A stretch of 51,088 bases of DNA, taken from positions 4,222 to 55,309 of the forward strand of contig JABSRA010000003.1 of NCBI GenBank assembly GCA_013215445.1. Reading direction: 5' to 3'. Position 1 is the stretch's first letter; every line of letters begins with the position of its first letter. This DNA is from Oceanospirillaceae bacterium. Its GTDB lineage: Bacteria; Pseudomonadota; Gammaproteobacteria; Pseudomonadales; Balneatricaceae. Of the stretch, positions 1-8,225 are shown in pieces. Position numbers and translations under genes: made by a program. Below the pieces are notes generated by a model. The model saw nothing but the letters and a program-made list of their open reading frames with translations. It was not told the origin of the DNA and ran no database searches.

Positions 1-12
1 AAGGAAAATCTG

Positions 13-483
13 ATGTCAAAATACAGTGCAAAAGTCGTCTGGGAAAAATCAGCGACAGAAAGTTTTGTCGATAATCAATACTCACGTGCGCACCGTTGGT
101 CTTTTGATGGGGGCTTGACGGTTGCAGCTTCATCTTCTCCGCAAGTGGTACCGCTGCCCTACAGTGTGGAGGAAAATGTGGATCCTGAAGAGGCCTTCAT
201 CGCCTCACTATCAAGCTGCCATATGCTATTTTTACTCTCTATCGCCGCCAAGAGAGGGTATGTCATTGAGCGTTATGTCGATAACGCAGATGGGCTTATG
301 GAAGTGGACGAGCGTGGCAAAGTGAGTATGACGCAAGTGACCCTTAAAGTGGCGATTGATTTCTCAGGGGAAAAGCAGCCAAGCTTTACCCAGCTTGAAA
401 AAATGCATCATCTCGCGCATCAGCAGTGCTTTATTGCCAATTCAGTCAAAACGCTCGTGAGCACAACCATAGTGTTAAGTTAA
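13..483 (+). CDS. OsmC family peroxiredoxin-like protein
   Basis: This 156-residue protein fits the small OsmC/Ohr fold, which reduces organic hydroperoxides with a pair of cysteines in the cytoplasm. The two expected cysteines are visible: C69 in SSCHMLFL and C139 in HHLAHQQCF, the usual positions for the peroxidatic and resolving residues. The length is normal for the family. The ATG is preceded by an AAGGAAA ribosome binding site at the very start of the window, so the gene looks complete although its promoter lies outside. It converges on nagA and is probably not part of the amino-sugar cluster. It could belong to the YhfA-like branch, whose substrate is not known. The family call is secure; the substrate is not. 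Confidence 0.88.
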   Translation: MSKYSAKVVWEKSATESFVDNQYSRAHRWSFDGGLTVAASSSPQVVPLPYSVEENVDPEEAFIASLSSCHMLFLLSIAAKRGYVIERYVDNADGLMEVDERGKVSMTQVTLKVAIDFSGEKQPSFTQLEKMHHLAHQQCFIANSVKTLVSTTIVLS

Positions 484-550
484 AGCTCGCCCGGATATTG
501 CAGCTAATACCCTGAGGATAGCGCTCGAATTTTTGCATGCAATATTCGGG

Positions 551-1711
551 TTAACTACTATAAGCCATTGGGTCGCTAGCGATGCCATCGATCCATGTGT
601 CTACTACCTGCAAGTCTGCATCTAGCAAGGTTAAGTTTGCCTTGCAACCTGGGGCTATCTTACCCACTTTGTCAGCAATGTTTAGAAATTGCGCGGGATA
701 TAAAGATGCCATGCGCAGTGCTTCACTAAGTTCGAGTCCCAGTAATTTGACGCAATTTCTTACCGCCGATGCCATATCTAAATCGGATCCAGCGAGCGTG
801 CCTTCTTTCGTGGTCACTTTGCCATTGTCTCGGTAGATGCTGCGCCCGACTAAATCAAAGGTTGAACCTGTTGCGCCTACTGTGTGCACTGCATCAGTGA
901 CCAGCATTATCTTGCCCTTAGGCTTTGCCTTAATGGCAATTTTAAGGCTGGCTGGGTGGACGTGAAAGCCATCGACAATGACACCGCACCAAGTGTGAGG
1001 ATCATCGAGTGCTGCGCCGACCACACCGGGTTCGCGGCTGGTTAGTGGAGACATGGCATTGTAAAGGTGAGTGAAACCGCTAACACCATCGGCAATCGCT
1101 TGATTAATAATCTCATAACTGGCGTTGCTGTGCCCAACTGAGACAGTCACTCCAGAGTGAACCAGCTGTTTGATAAATCCGGCCGGTACCACCTCTGGGG
1201 CAAGAGTGACCATTGAACTGCCAATGCTGGCCAGATTTTGTAGCCTGCTTAACGCGTTCAAATCCGGTGATTGCAGTTTGGTTTCGCAGTGCACACCCTT
1301 GCGCAGTTTGTTCAGATAAGGGCCTTCCAAATGCAGGCCTAAAAAGCCTGGGACTTTGTCAGCCAATGCTTGTTGAGAGGCTTCAATCGCCAACTGCATG
1401 ACCTGCTGATCATCACTGATTAGGGTGGGTAAAAATCCAGTGGTCCCGTAGGCGCGGTGAGCTGCCCCAATCGCGCGGATAGATTCAAGGGTAGGTGCAT
1501 TATTAAACAGTATGCCAGCGCCTCCGTTTACCTGGGTGTCGATAAAACCAGCGGTTAATAACTGTCCCTGTAAATCAATTTTCTGCTCGCTTTTGTTTAT
1601 GTCTCGGTCGCTAATAATCGCGATAATTTTACCCGAGGCAATCACTAAGCTGTGTTCAGTGAGTATTTTCTGAGAGGTAAAAATTCTACAATTGGTTAAT
1701 ACATAGCGCAT
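551..1711 (-). CDS. nagA: N-acetylglucosamine-6-phosphate deacetylase NagA
   Basis: NagA removes acetate from GlcNAc-6-phosphate to give glucosamine-6-phosphate. The 386 residues match the usual length of this amidohydrolase family. Visible family residues are DTQVNGG (58-64), the zinc ligand E129 in HLEGPY, H194 in SVGHSN, H215 in THLYNAM, H250 in DGFHVH and the catalytic aspartate D273 in VTDAVHTVG. It is the last gene of the minus-strand cluster and starts 2 bases after the kinase stop, so the two are surely co-transcribed and probably translationally coupled. The kinase feeds it substrate and NagB uses its product. It converges on the OsmC gene, and the 67-base gap holds no obvious strong terminator. 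Confidence 0.95.
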   Translation of the reverse strand: MRYVLTNCRIFTSQKILTEHSLVIASGKIIAIISDRDINKSEQKIDLQGQLLTAGFIDTQVNGGAGILFNNAPTLESIRAIGAAHRAYGTTGFLPTLISDDQQVMQLAIEASQQALADKVPGFLGLHLEGPYLNKLRKGVHCETKLQSPDLNALSRLQNLASIGSSMVTLAPEVVPAGFIKQLVHSGVTVSVGHSNASYEIINQAIADGVSGFTHLYNAMSPLTSREPGVVGAALDDPHTWCGVIVDGFHVHPASLKIAIKAKPKGKIMLVTDAVHTVGATGSTFDLVGRSIYRDNGKVTTKEGTLAGSDLDMASAVRNCVKLLGLELSEALRMASLYPAQFLNIADKVGKIAPGCKANLTLLDADLQVVDTWIDGIASDPMAYSS

Positions 1712-1713
1712 GC

Positions 1714-2595
1714 TTAATTCCCTTTTGCCAAGTTTTTGGCCATGATGATGGCGCCGTCTAAAGCGTCCCCCTGTGCGGGAGTGATAATGGCGGATTGTCT
1801 TTCAGTCAGTAGCGGCGCGATAAAATTGGCGTAGCCACCCATTAGAGCGATGCGTTTTGCGCCCATTCCCTGCAATCTATTCAGCATCAGGGTTATCTCT
1901 TGCAAGCTGGTCTCAATCAGTTGTAACGCTAGCGGATCATGGTGTTGGTAATAATTTATGATCATCGGTACTAGCGCGGCAAAATCTCTAGGTTTAGCAT
2001 TATCTGCCCAGTGTAATAGCTGGGCGGGTGACTGCTGATGTTGTTGCATAAATACTTGACTCAGAGGACTCTGCGCCACTAATCCTTCGAAGGCTGCCAA
2101 TGCCTCTCTGACCAAGTTCAAACCGAGTCTGGCGCCACTGCCGTGATCTGAAATAGTAAGGCCCCAACCACCGAGCACCTGAAACTGCTGTTGATGCTTT
2201 AGCATCGCACAAGAGCCAGTGCCTAAAATCAAAATGGCGCCATCATGACCACGATGAGCGCCTAAGCAGGCGATGACTGCATCGTTATCAATGCACAAAT
2301 CGGCAAAGGGATGTGGGTATTCAGTGATAGATAGGTTCAGTTGCTCTGAAACAGCCCCGGCTAATCCTAAGCCCGCATAGGTTTTACTAAGAATGTCGGC
2401 GTTTAGTCCCGCGGTTTTAAGAGCTTGTTCCGTGGCTTCTGCAATCGATTGAAAAACGGTACTCGCTCCCAATCTGACATTGGCGCTACCGGATTCTCCC
2501 TGGCCCAAAGTGTTGCCACTGGCGTCACAGAGCCGAACTCTGCAAGAGGTTCCGCCGCCATCGATGCCTAATAACCAGTGCTGTTGGTCAGTCAT
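1714..2595 (-). CDS. BadF/BadG-type N-acetylglucosamine (or glucosamine) kinase
   Basis: A 293-residue kinase of the BadF/BadG/BcrA/BcrD ATPase fold. The N-terminal phosphate-binding loop GIDGGGTS (residues 10-17) is intact, and a second ATPase block is visible around ILGTGSCAML. Relatives phosphorylate N-acetylglucosamine or glucosamine at C6 in the cytoplasm, for example GspK-type enzymes of Vibrio. Because NagA follows directly, the likely substrate is GlcNAc delivered unphosphorylated by the ABC transporter, but this is inferred from context. The ATG overlaps the end of nagB by 8 bases, a sign of tight coupling. The length is ordinary for the family and nothing is missing. A glucosamine-specific kinase cannot be ruled out from sequence alone. 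Confidence 0.87.
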   Translation of the reverse strand: MTDQQHWLLGIDGGGTSCRVRLCDASGNTLGQGESGSANVRLGASTVFQSIAEATEQALKTAGLNADILSKTYAGLGLAGAVSEQLNLSITEYPHPFADLCIDNDAVIACLGAHRGHDGAILILGTGSCAMLKHQQQFQVLGGWGLTISDHGSGARLGLNLVREALAAFEGLVAQSPLSQVFMQQHQQSPAQLLHWADNAKPRDFAALVPMIINYYQHHDPLALQLIETSLQEITLMLNRLQGMGAKRIALMGGYANFIAPLLTERQSAIITPAQGDALDGAIIMAKNLAKGN

Positions 2596-3373
2596 TGTTA
2601 TTGTCCAGTTGTTCGGTTTCAGTGGCCACTTGATGATAATAAGCTGTATGTTCTAAATCTGCTGCCGCCTCTGTATCGATAATGACGATGGTATTTTGGT
2701 GCATTTGTAGGGCGGATGCTGGGCAACTGGCGGACAGAGGGCCTTCTACCAGGTTTTTTACCGCTTCTGCCTTGGATTTTCCGGTGGCTAGCAGGAGGAT
2801 TTTCTTGGCCTCCAAAATAGTCCCTATACCCATGGTTATCGCCAGAGTTGGTTGAAATTCACCGTCCTTAAAAAAGCGTTTATTATCTTCGATAGTGGGG
2901 GCGGCCAAAGTCTTTATGCGCGTGCGAGAGACTAAGCTGGAACTGGGCTCATTAAAGCCAATATGTCCGTTGCGTCCCACGCCAAGGATTTGCAAATCGA
3001 TGCCTCCAAGCTGCTTAATCCGCTGCTCATAATCCAGTGCTGCCTGCTGTGGCTCGCCCATACCATCTGGGATATAGGTTTGTCTTTGGTCTATATCAAT
3101 ATGATCAAATAAATGCGCCTGCATGAAATAGCGATAACTCTGTGGATGAGTTGACACTATGCCGATGTATTCATCCAGATTAAAAGTAGTGCACTGCTTA
3201 AAAGATAGCTGCTGTTGTCTGTGCAGATCGATGAGCGTTTCGTATAGGGCGACAGGGGTACTGCCAGTGGCTAAACCCAATACGCAATTTGGTTTTTTAG
3301 TTAAAGCCTCAACACAGTACTTTGCACCTAATATTGCCACTTCTGCTGCAGAGTTCGCTATGACTACTTGCAT
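2588..3373 (-). CDS. nagB: Glucosamine-6-phosphate deaminase NagB
   Basis: NagB converts glucosamine-6-phosphate to fructose-6-phosphate and ammonia, linking amino-sugar use to glycolysis. The 261 residues match the hexameric enterobacterial type. Key motifs are the phosphate loop GLATGSTP (33-40), the catalytic aspartate in FNLDEYIG (D67), and GVGRNGHIGFNEP (131-143) with the active-site histidine H137. It is the first gene of a tight nagB–kinase–nagA trio, separated from the upstream oxidoreductase gene by 402 bases of hairpin-rich sequence. It may therefore have its own promoter. A TGGTATA box at 3454-3460 upstream of it resembles boxes upstream of the binding-protein gene and may be a GntR-type operator. 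Confidence 0.96.
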   Translation of the reverse strand: MQVVIANSAAEVAILGAKYCVEALTKKPNCVLGLATGSTPVALYETLIDLHRQQQLSFKQCTTFNLDEYIGIVSTHPQSYRYFMQAHLFDHIDIDQRQTYIPDGMGEPQQAALDYEQRIKQLGGIDLQILGVGRNGHIGFNEPSSSLVSRTRIKTLAAPTIEDNKRFFKDGEFQPTLAITMGIGTILEAKKILLLATGKSKAEAVKNLVEGPLSASCPASALQMHQNTIVIIDTEAAADLEHTAYYHQVATETEQLDNNND

Positions 3374-3775
3374 TGTTATTCCCTATTTAAAAATGAATAC
3401 TCGCTGCACTTTTAGAAAGTAATACAGCCTAGATTAAAAATGTATCTCTGTACTGGTATACATAACCATCTAATACCCGGTGCATATTTTAGTCATAATT
3501 TCCCATCCATGCGGTGATTAGTTTGCTTCTAGGATGGTCGTTATGAATCATTAAATACTGCAAGTAAATTGGCCTTGCGATTTTTCCTCTAAATATTAGC
3601 TACCTAATATTTAGTGCAAAACTTGAGTGCCGCAGCGCTCTTATCAATCAACTACATGTTGCTGAATATCTAGAGAAGCGACAGTCATTCGCTTCGATAG
3701 CAGTATTGGGCAGTGCCGCTCAGATATTAATCATCTTATCGACAGCTAATTTGTCATTGACTGCTGGCAACCTCG
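3374..3775. other. Hairpin-rich intergenic gap before nagB
   Basis: This 402-base gap separates the oxidoreductase gene from nagB on the same (minus) strand, and I see no convincing gene in it. It holds a perfect 11-bp inverted repeat at 3589-3614 (CTAAATATTAG and CTAATATTTAG with a 4-base loop) and a 7-bp stem-loop at 3675-3695 (GAAGCGA / TCGCTTC). Neither is followed by a U-tract in the minus direction, so they do not look like terminators. An ACTGGTATACATAACC element at 3452-3467 lies about 80 bases upstream of nagB and may be a regulator site. No promoter stands out clearly. Confidence 0.55.
3589..3614. repeat. Perfect 11-bp inverted repeat
   Basis: CTAAATATTAG (3589-3599) and CTAATATTTAG (3604-3614) are exact reverse complements around the 4-base loop CTAC. 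The arms are A/T-rich and no T-run follows on either strand. It could be an RNA stem-loop in the cluster transcript or a protein-binding dyad. Confidence 0.6.
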
Positions 3776-4831
3776 TTAGAGATAGACGCTCTTGTTGCTG
3801 CGGATGCTCTCATCGGCGGCCAGGCAAATACGCAGCGACTCGATCGCATTGTCCATATGCTGCGTTAAATCGATATCTTCGGTGATTGCCTTCAGCACAT
3901 ATTGCTGTTCTAAATCGCACAATTGCTGGTGATTAGGTTCGTCCTCCATGTTGAGGTTTTCATCTTCAGTAACGAACTCTCCGCTGGCATTTAAGGCGCT
4001 GTGATGAATGCGGATGTTGCTAGTTTTAGTATGGGAGTCGACATCGGCTGAGGCATTGTCAGTGTCGGCCACGATAGACACAGAGCCATTGGGGCTGATG
4101 ATGTCTTTGACAAAAAAAGCGGTCTCAGAAATCATCGGTCCCCAACCCGCCTCGTACCAGCCAACGGAGCCATCGGCGAACGCTACCTGCAGATGTCCAT
4201 AGTTGTACATGCCCTCGGGCAGTTCCTCGGATAGACGAACTCCCATGCCTGTCACTTTAACCGCCTTGCTGGCAGCGACTTGGCACATTATATCCAAATA
4301 GTGAACGCCACAGTCTACAATAGGGGAGGTAGTGTTCATGATTTTTTTGTGTATATTCCAAGCATTGCCACTGGATTGTTGATTTAAATTCATCCGCATC
4401 ACATAGGGGCCACCGAGCTGTTTCGCCCGCTGCATAAATAGTTGCCAAGAGGGGTGATGTTGCAATATATAACCGACCACTAGCTTCTTGTTTTTCTGTT
4501 TTGCCAGTGCGACGACTTGCTCTGCATCGACTATGTTGGCAGCCAGTGGCTTTTCAATGAAGACGTGAGCATCGGCGTTTAGCGCTTCGATAGCATAGGG
4601 CGCATGGCTATCTGTGTAGGTATTTATCGAGACTAAATCGGGTTTTAAGCTTTGCAGAGCCTGGCTGTAATCTGAAAATACCGGATAGTCCTGTAGTGCC
4701 TCGGGCAGATCTACCGTCGATCTATTGACGAGTCCGACTATCTCAAACCCCTGTAGCTGGTGATAAGCCAACGCATGGCTGAGGCCCATTTGACCTAGTC
4801 CCACTACCAAAGTGCGCAAGTTATTACTCAT
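3776..4831 (-). CDS. Gfo/Idh/MocA family NAD(P)-dependent oxidoreductase
   Basis: A 351-residue dehydrogenase of the glucose-fructose oxidoreductase family. It has the Rossmann dinucleotide loop GLGQMG (11-16), the EKP motif (93-95) that places the catalytic lysine, and a D173/H177 pair in IVDCGVHYLD. Family members oxidise or reduce sugars and sugar derivatives with NAD(P); a few use NAD in glycoside cleavage. The gene sits between the ABC ATPase gene and nagB on the same strand, so its substrate is probably the imported sugar or a derivative. No such step is needed in the standard GlcNAc route, which makes its role here an open question. The specific reaction cannot be read from sequence. 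Confidence 0.85.
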   Translation of the reverse strand: MSNNLRTLVVGLGQMGLSHALAYHQLQGFEIVGLVNRSTVDLPEALQDYPVFSDYSQALQSLKPDLVSINTYTDSHAPYAIEALNADAHVFIEKPLAANIVDAEQVVALAKQKNKKLVVGYILQHHPSWQLFMQRAKQLGGPYVMRMNLNQQSSGNAWNIHKKIMNTTSPIVDCGVHYLDIMCQVAASKAVKVTGMGVRLSEELPEGMYNYGHLQVAFADGSVGWYEAGWGPMISETAFFVKDIISPNGSVSIVADTDNASADVDSHTKTSNIRIHHSALNASGEFVTEDENLNMEDEPNHQQLCDLEQQYVLKAITEDIDLTQHMDNAIESLRICLAADESIRSNKSVYL

Positions 4832-4924
4832 TTTACTCTCCCATCAAAAAACTAAATTATGTCGATGCAAACTCTATCGAGACCAATGGCTAAAACAGAT
4901 AAAGACTCAAAGAGGTAGCTGCAA

Positions 4925-6085
4925 TTAATTTGCAGCTGCCTCTGCAGTCTGTGCTTTGAGTTGTGCCAATTGTGCCGGTGATTTGGTATTGCCAGCTCTG
5001 GTGCGGCGCAGGGCTATACCCTCGCTGTTGAAGATATGCACATGTTCAGGCTTTAGCGAGATATTAATTTGTTCAGAGAATGTAGTAGTGCTCTCCCCCT
5101 CACCACGCATCACTATTTCGCTGCCATCGCCTAGCGTTAGGTAGAGGTAGGTGGCCTCACCGAGCTGTTCAATTAAACTGACCTTAGCGCTTAGAGAAGT
5201 CTCCTGCAGGGCGCCTTCAACCAAGTGTTCAGGGCGAATACCAAAGGTAATGTTATCGCCAATACTCGCGGTATCAGTCTCGACATAAGCCTTGCTGATA
5301 CTCTTGTCGCTCAATTCAACCAGCAAGTGGTCGGCCTCGATGGCCAGCACTTTGCCCGGGATCATATTCATCTTCGGCGAGCCGATAAACCCCGCGACAA
5401 ATTTATTGCAGGGGTGTTGATAGAGCTCTAGCGGTGTTCCCGCCTGAGAAATCAAACCTTCGTTCATCACCACAATTTTATCACCTAAGGTCATGGCTTC
5501 GATTTGATCGTGGGTGACATAAATAATGGTAGTGCCGAGTTTCTTGTGCAGTTTGCCGATTTCTACGCGGGTTTGTACGCGCAGTGCAGCATCTAAGTTG
5601 GATAGCGGCTCATCGAATAAAAACACATTGGGGTCGCGCACGATTGCCCGGCCAATAGCCACTCGCTGGCGCTGGCCTCCAGATAACTCTCTAGGTAAAC
5701 GCTCTAGTAGATGCCCAATGTCTAAGGTATTAGCAGCCTCTAGCACTTTTTCTTTGATGAAATCTTTACCTTTGCCATTGACCTTTAGTCCATAGGACAT
5801 GTTTTTAAAGACATTCATATGGGGGTACAGCGCATAGGATTGAAAGACCATGGCGATACCACGCTGAGCGGGGGCTATGTGATTGACTTCGCGGCCGGAT
5901 ATTTCCAAACTGCCACTGGTTATCTCTTCAAGCCCTGCGATCAGCCTGAGTAACGTGGATTTACCACAGCCTGAAGCGCCGACTAAAACCACAAATTCAC
6001 CGTGTTTTATGTCGAGGCTAATGCCGTGAAGGATATTGACGTTACCGAAGCTCTTTTTGATATTATTGAGTTTTACGTCGGCCAT
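4925..6085 (-). CDS. Sugar ABC transporter ATP-binding protein (MalK/UgpC/MsmX type)
   Basis: The cytoplasmic ATPase subunit of a carbohydrate importer, 386 residues. Visible motifs are Walker A GASGCGKS (36-43), the Q-loop in VFQSYALYP, the LSGGQ signature (134-138), Walker B FLFDEP (155-160) and the H-loop histidine H192 in YVTHDQ. The C-terminal 140 residues form the regulatory OB/TOBE region found in MalK and UgpC (for example FGIRPEHL). It follows the MalG-like permease gene with a 112-base gap that carries stem-loops. ATPases of this type sometimes serve several importers, but this one lies in a complete transporter cluster and probably powers the adjacent permeases. The family assignment is secure; the sugar is inferred from neighbours. 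Confidence 0.94.
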   Translation of the reverse strand: MADVKLNNIKKSFGNVNILHGISLDIKHGEFVVLVGASGCGKSTLLRLIAGLEEITSGSLEISGREVNHIAPAQRGIAMVFQSYALYPHMNVFKNMSYGLKVNGKGKDFIKEKVLEAANTLDIGHLLERLPRELSGGQRQRVAIGRAIVRDPNVFLFDEPLSNLDAALRVQTRVEIGKLHKKLGTTIIYVTHDQIEAMTLGDKIVVMNEGLISQAGTPLELYQHPCNKFVAGFIGSPKMNMIPGKVLAIEADHLLVELSDKSISKAYVETDTASIGDNITFGIRPEHLVEGALQETSLSAKVSLIEQLGEATYLYLTLGDGSEIVMRGEGESTTTFSEQINISLKPEHVHIFNSEGIALRRTRAGNTKSPAQLAQLKAQTAEAAAN

Positions 6086-6103
6086 TTTACTACCTATATT
6101 CCT

Positions 6104-6182
6104 GCCCGAAAAGGGCGTTACTGTTATCCAGGGCAGTCATCGCTGCCCTGTTTAATCTATTGTTTAGTGGCATCAAGTGCCA
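6104..6182. repeat. Three stem-loops between the MalG-like permease and ATPase genes
   Basis: The 112-base gap contains GCCC/GGGC around GAAAA (6104-6116 region), CAGGGCAG/CTGCCCTG with a 6-base loop (6129-6150), and TGGCA/TGCCA with a 5-base loop (6168-6182). None has a U-tract in the direction of transcription (minus). They are more likely mRNA processing or stability elements than terminators. Confidence 0.55.
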
Positions 6183-6197
6183 GCTGTCGGGGCTGGT

Positions 6198-7043
6198 CTA
6201 TTTCACTGCACCTGAGGTCAGACCGCGGATTAACTGACGGGAAAATACCAAGTACAAAATAAGCACTGGGACTATTGCCAGCGTCAGTGAAGCCAGTACC
6301 GAATTCCAGTCCGTGACGTATTGGCCAATGAACTGCTGTACCCCCAAGGTAATCGTCTGATTGCCATCGGAGGGTGCCAGGATCAGTGGGAACCACAGGT
6401 CATTCCAGATGGGAATCATAGTAAAGACGGCGACAGTCGCTATCGAAGGTCTTATCAGGGGCACGATGATGGTGAAGAAAATTTTAATTTCTCCGACACC
6501 ATCGCAGCGAGCAGCTTCTTTAAGTTCTTTGGGAACTTGCTTGATAAACTCGGATAAAATGTACACCGCCAGTGGTAACCCCTGGGCGATGTAGACCAGC
6601 ACTAACGAGGTGAGTGTGTTGACTAAATTTAGGCTGCTCATCAACTCTAAAATGCCGATGGTGCCAAGGCGAATGGGTATCATTATACCCATGGCGACAA
6701 TCACCGAAATGGCTAGATTGCCGGGGAATTTATACTCAGTGAGCGCCCAGGCGATCATGGCACCAAACAGCAGCACGCAAAAGATTGAGATCATGGTCAC
6801 TATCATACTGTTGGAGAAGAACAGTCCAAACTCGGAGCGCAACAGCACTTCTTCGAAGCCGATTAAGGTAAAGGTATCCGCCGTTGGCAGGGCCAGAGGA
6901 TCATTGAAAATAGCTTTCCTGCTCTTGAAAGAATTGATGATAACCACCCAGATAGGGAAGAGGGCGATCAAGGTATAACTAATCAGCACCGCATGTATCA
7001 TCAGCTTCTTTGAGCTGTCGTGTCTTAAGTTAAATAATTTCAT
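6198..7043 (-). CDS. Carbohydrate ABC transporter permease, MalG type
   Basis: An inner-membrane permease of 281 residues with about six hydrophobic segments, the first near residues 14-34 (HAVLISYTLIALFPIWVVII). The cytoplasmic EAA loop that docks onto the ATPase is visible as EAARCDGVGEIKIFF, roughly residues 180-195. The protein ends within a few residues of the last membrane segment, as is normal for MalG-like subunits. It starts 15 bases after the MalF-like gene and would form the heterodimeric channel with it. The likely cargo is an amino sugar or short oligosaccharide, judged only from the downstream nag genes. Confidence 0.92.
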   Translation of the reverse strand: MKLFNLRHDSSKKLMIHAVLISYTLIALFPIWVVIINSFKSRKAIFNDPLALPTADTFTLIGFEEVLLRSEFGLFFSNSMIVTMISIFCVLLFGAMIAWALTEYKFPGNLAISVIVAMGIMIPIRLGTIGILELMSSLNLVNTLTSLVLVYIAQGLPLAVYILSEFIKQVPKELKEAARCDGVGEIKIFFTIIVPLIRPSIATVAVFTMIPIWNDLWFPLILAPSDGNQTITLGVQQFIGQYVTDWNSVLASLTLAIVPVLILYLVFSRQLIRGLTSGAVK

Positions 7044-7058
7044 TTTTATTTCGCCTTT

Positions 7059-7988
7059 TTATAATGCAAAGCGCTGTACGCGACGCTGGAAGAGGAAAAG
7101 ATAGAAGACTACCCCTAGCAAAATCATCAGAAACATCAGGGTGGCAACTGCGGCACCCATGGTGGAACTGCCCTGCTGTAACTGGAAGCCGAAAAAGGTT
7201 CGATAAAATAAAGTGCCCATTATATCGGTGGAAAAGTTGGGACCAGCCAGGGCCCCTTTAACCGCGTAGATTAGCTCAAAGGCGTTAAAATTGGCGACAA
7301 AAGTCAAAATTGAAACCATGCCAATAGTCGGCATAATCAACGGCAGTTTTATATACAGAAATGTCTGCCAGCCACTGGATCCGTCCACCACACTGGCATC
7401 TTGCAGTTCGTCAGGAATGCCTAATAGCGCGGCGTATATCAACATCATCGGCATGCCGACATATTGCCATACTGAGATAAGTGCCAAGGTAATCAGCGCT
7501 GATCCCTCTTTGCCCAGCCAGGCATCAAACCAGTGTCCCAGGCCAATGCTATACAGGAAGTTCTCTGAAATCCCCCAGATAGGGCTGAGAATTAATTGCC
7601 AGACAAAACCTATAATCACCACCGATAACATGGTTGGCATGAAAATCAGCGTTCGATAGGTGCTTCTCAGACGCAGCTTAGAGGAACTCATTAAAACCGC
7701 CAACAGTAGGGCGATGGGGTTTTGCACCAGCATGTGAATAATGAAAAACTTTAAATTGTTCCAGGCGGCATTCCAAAAAGGATCTGACCAGATGGCATTA
7801 AATAACAGTTTCGAGTAGTTATTAAGCCCCGCAAATGACAGTTGTCCGTCGTCAGCCTCGTGATAAAAACCTAACCAGAGCGTATCTAAAAGCGGATAGA
7901 CGCTGACTGTCAGGTAGATGAATAAACCGGGACTGATAAAAAAGAGGATGTGCCAGGGAAAAGGCCTCGCAGGGCGTATTATAGTCAT
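7059..7988 (-). CDS. Carbohydrate ABC transporter permease, MalF type
   Basis: The partner permease, 309 residues, with six predicted membrane segments beginning near residues 14-34 (FFISPGLFIYLTVSVYPLL). An EAA-like loop is visible as DASVVDGSSGWQTFLYIKLPL in the second half, the contact site for the ATPase. It is much shorter than E. coli MalF and fits the UgpA/LacF length class, which lacks the large periplasmic loop. It lies between the binding-protein gene (237 bases upstream, hairpin-rich gap) and the MalG-like gene. Nothing is truncated. Confidence 0.92.
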   Translation of the reverse strand: MTIIRPARPFPWHILFFISPGLFIYLTVSVYPLLDTLWLGFYHEADDGQLSFAGLNNYSKLLFNAIWSDPFWNAAWNNLKFFIIHMLVQNPIALLLAVLMSSSKLRLRSTYRTLIFMPTMLSVVIIGFVWQLILSPIWGISENFLYSIGLGHWFDAWLGKEGSALITLALISVWQYVGMPMMLIYAALLGIPDELQDASVVDGSSGWQTFLYIKLPLIMPTIGMVSILTFVANFNAFELIYAVKGALAGPNFSTDIMGTLFYRTFFGFQLQQGSSTMGAAVATLMFLMILLGVVFYLFLFQRRVQRFAL

Positions 7989-8225
7989 AAGTGTTCCAGG
8001 GTTAAGCTCAAGAATCGTTTGGGGTAATGTAAAGCGACTTATACTGGGAGTCGTTAAAAGGTGTCAAATTCTGCTGTTAATTTAGAAAGTGAGCGCGGTA
8101 TTCTCGATAGTGTCGCCCGCTTAGTTGCTACAGCTAAAAGCGGCGACTATATAACCGGGAGTGATATTCACCCCCGGTGATTAGCTGTCAGATAAAGCTG
8201 AGCTCTAGCTGACAGTTTTGCACTG
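7989..8225. other. Gap with tandem stem-loops between binding-protein and permease genes
   Basis: In this 237-base gap I see four stem-loops: 8035-8053 (CGACT/AGTCG), 8112-8147 (about 10 bp with one bulge), 8154-8178 (ACCGGG, GTGA / TCAC, CCCGGT with one mismatch) and 8183-8217 (about 9 bp including CTGTCAG/CTGACAG). In the transcribed minus direction none is followed by a clear U-run. Such structures just after a binding-protein gene usually protect the upstream mRNA and lower expression of the permeases, as in malE–malF. That role is an inference here. Confidence 0.65.

Noticed and set aside
8154..8178. Rho-independent terminator after the binding-protein gene
   Set aside because: The stem is strong, but no U-run follows in the transcribed direction and permease genes of the same system lie downstream.
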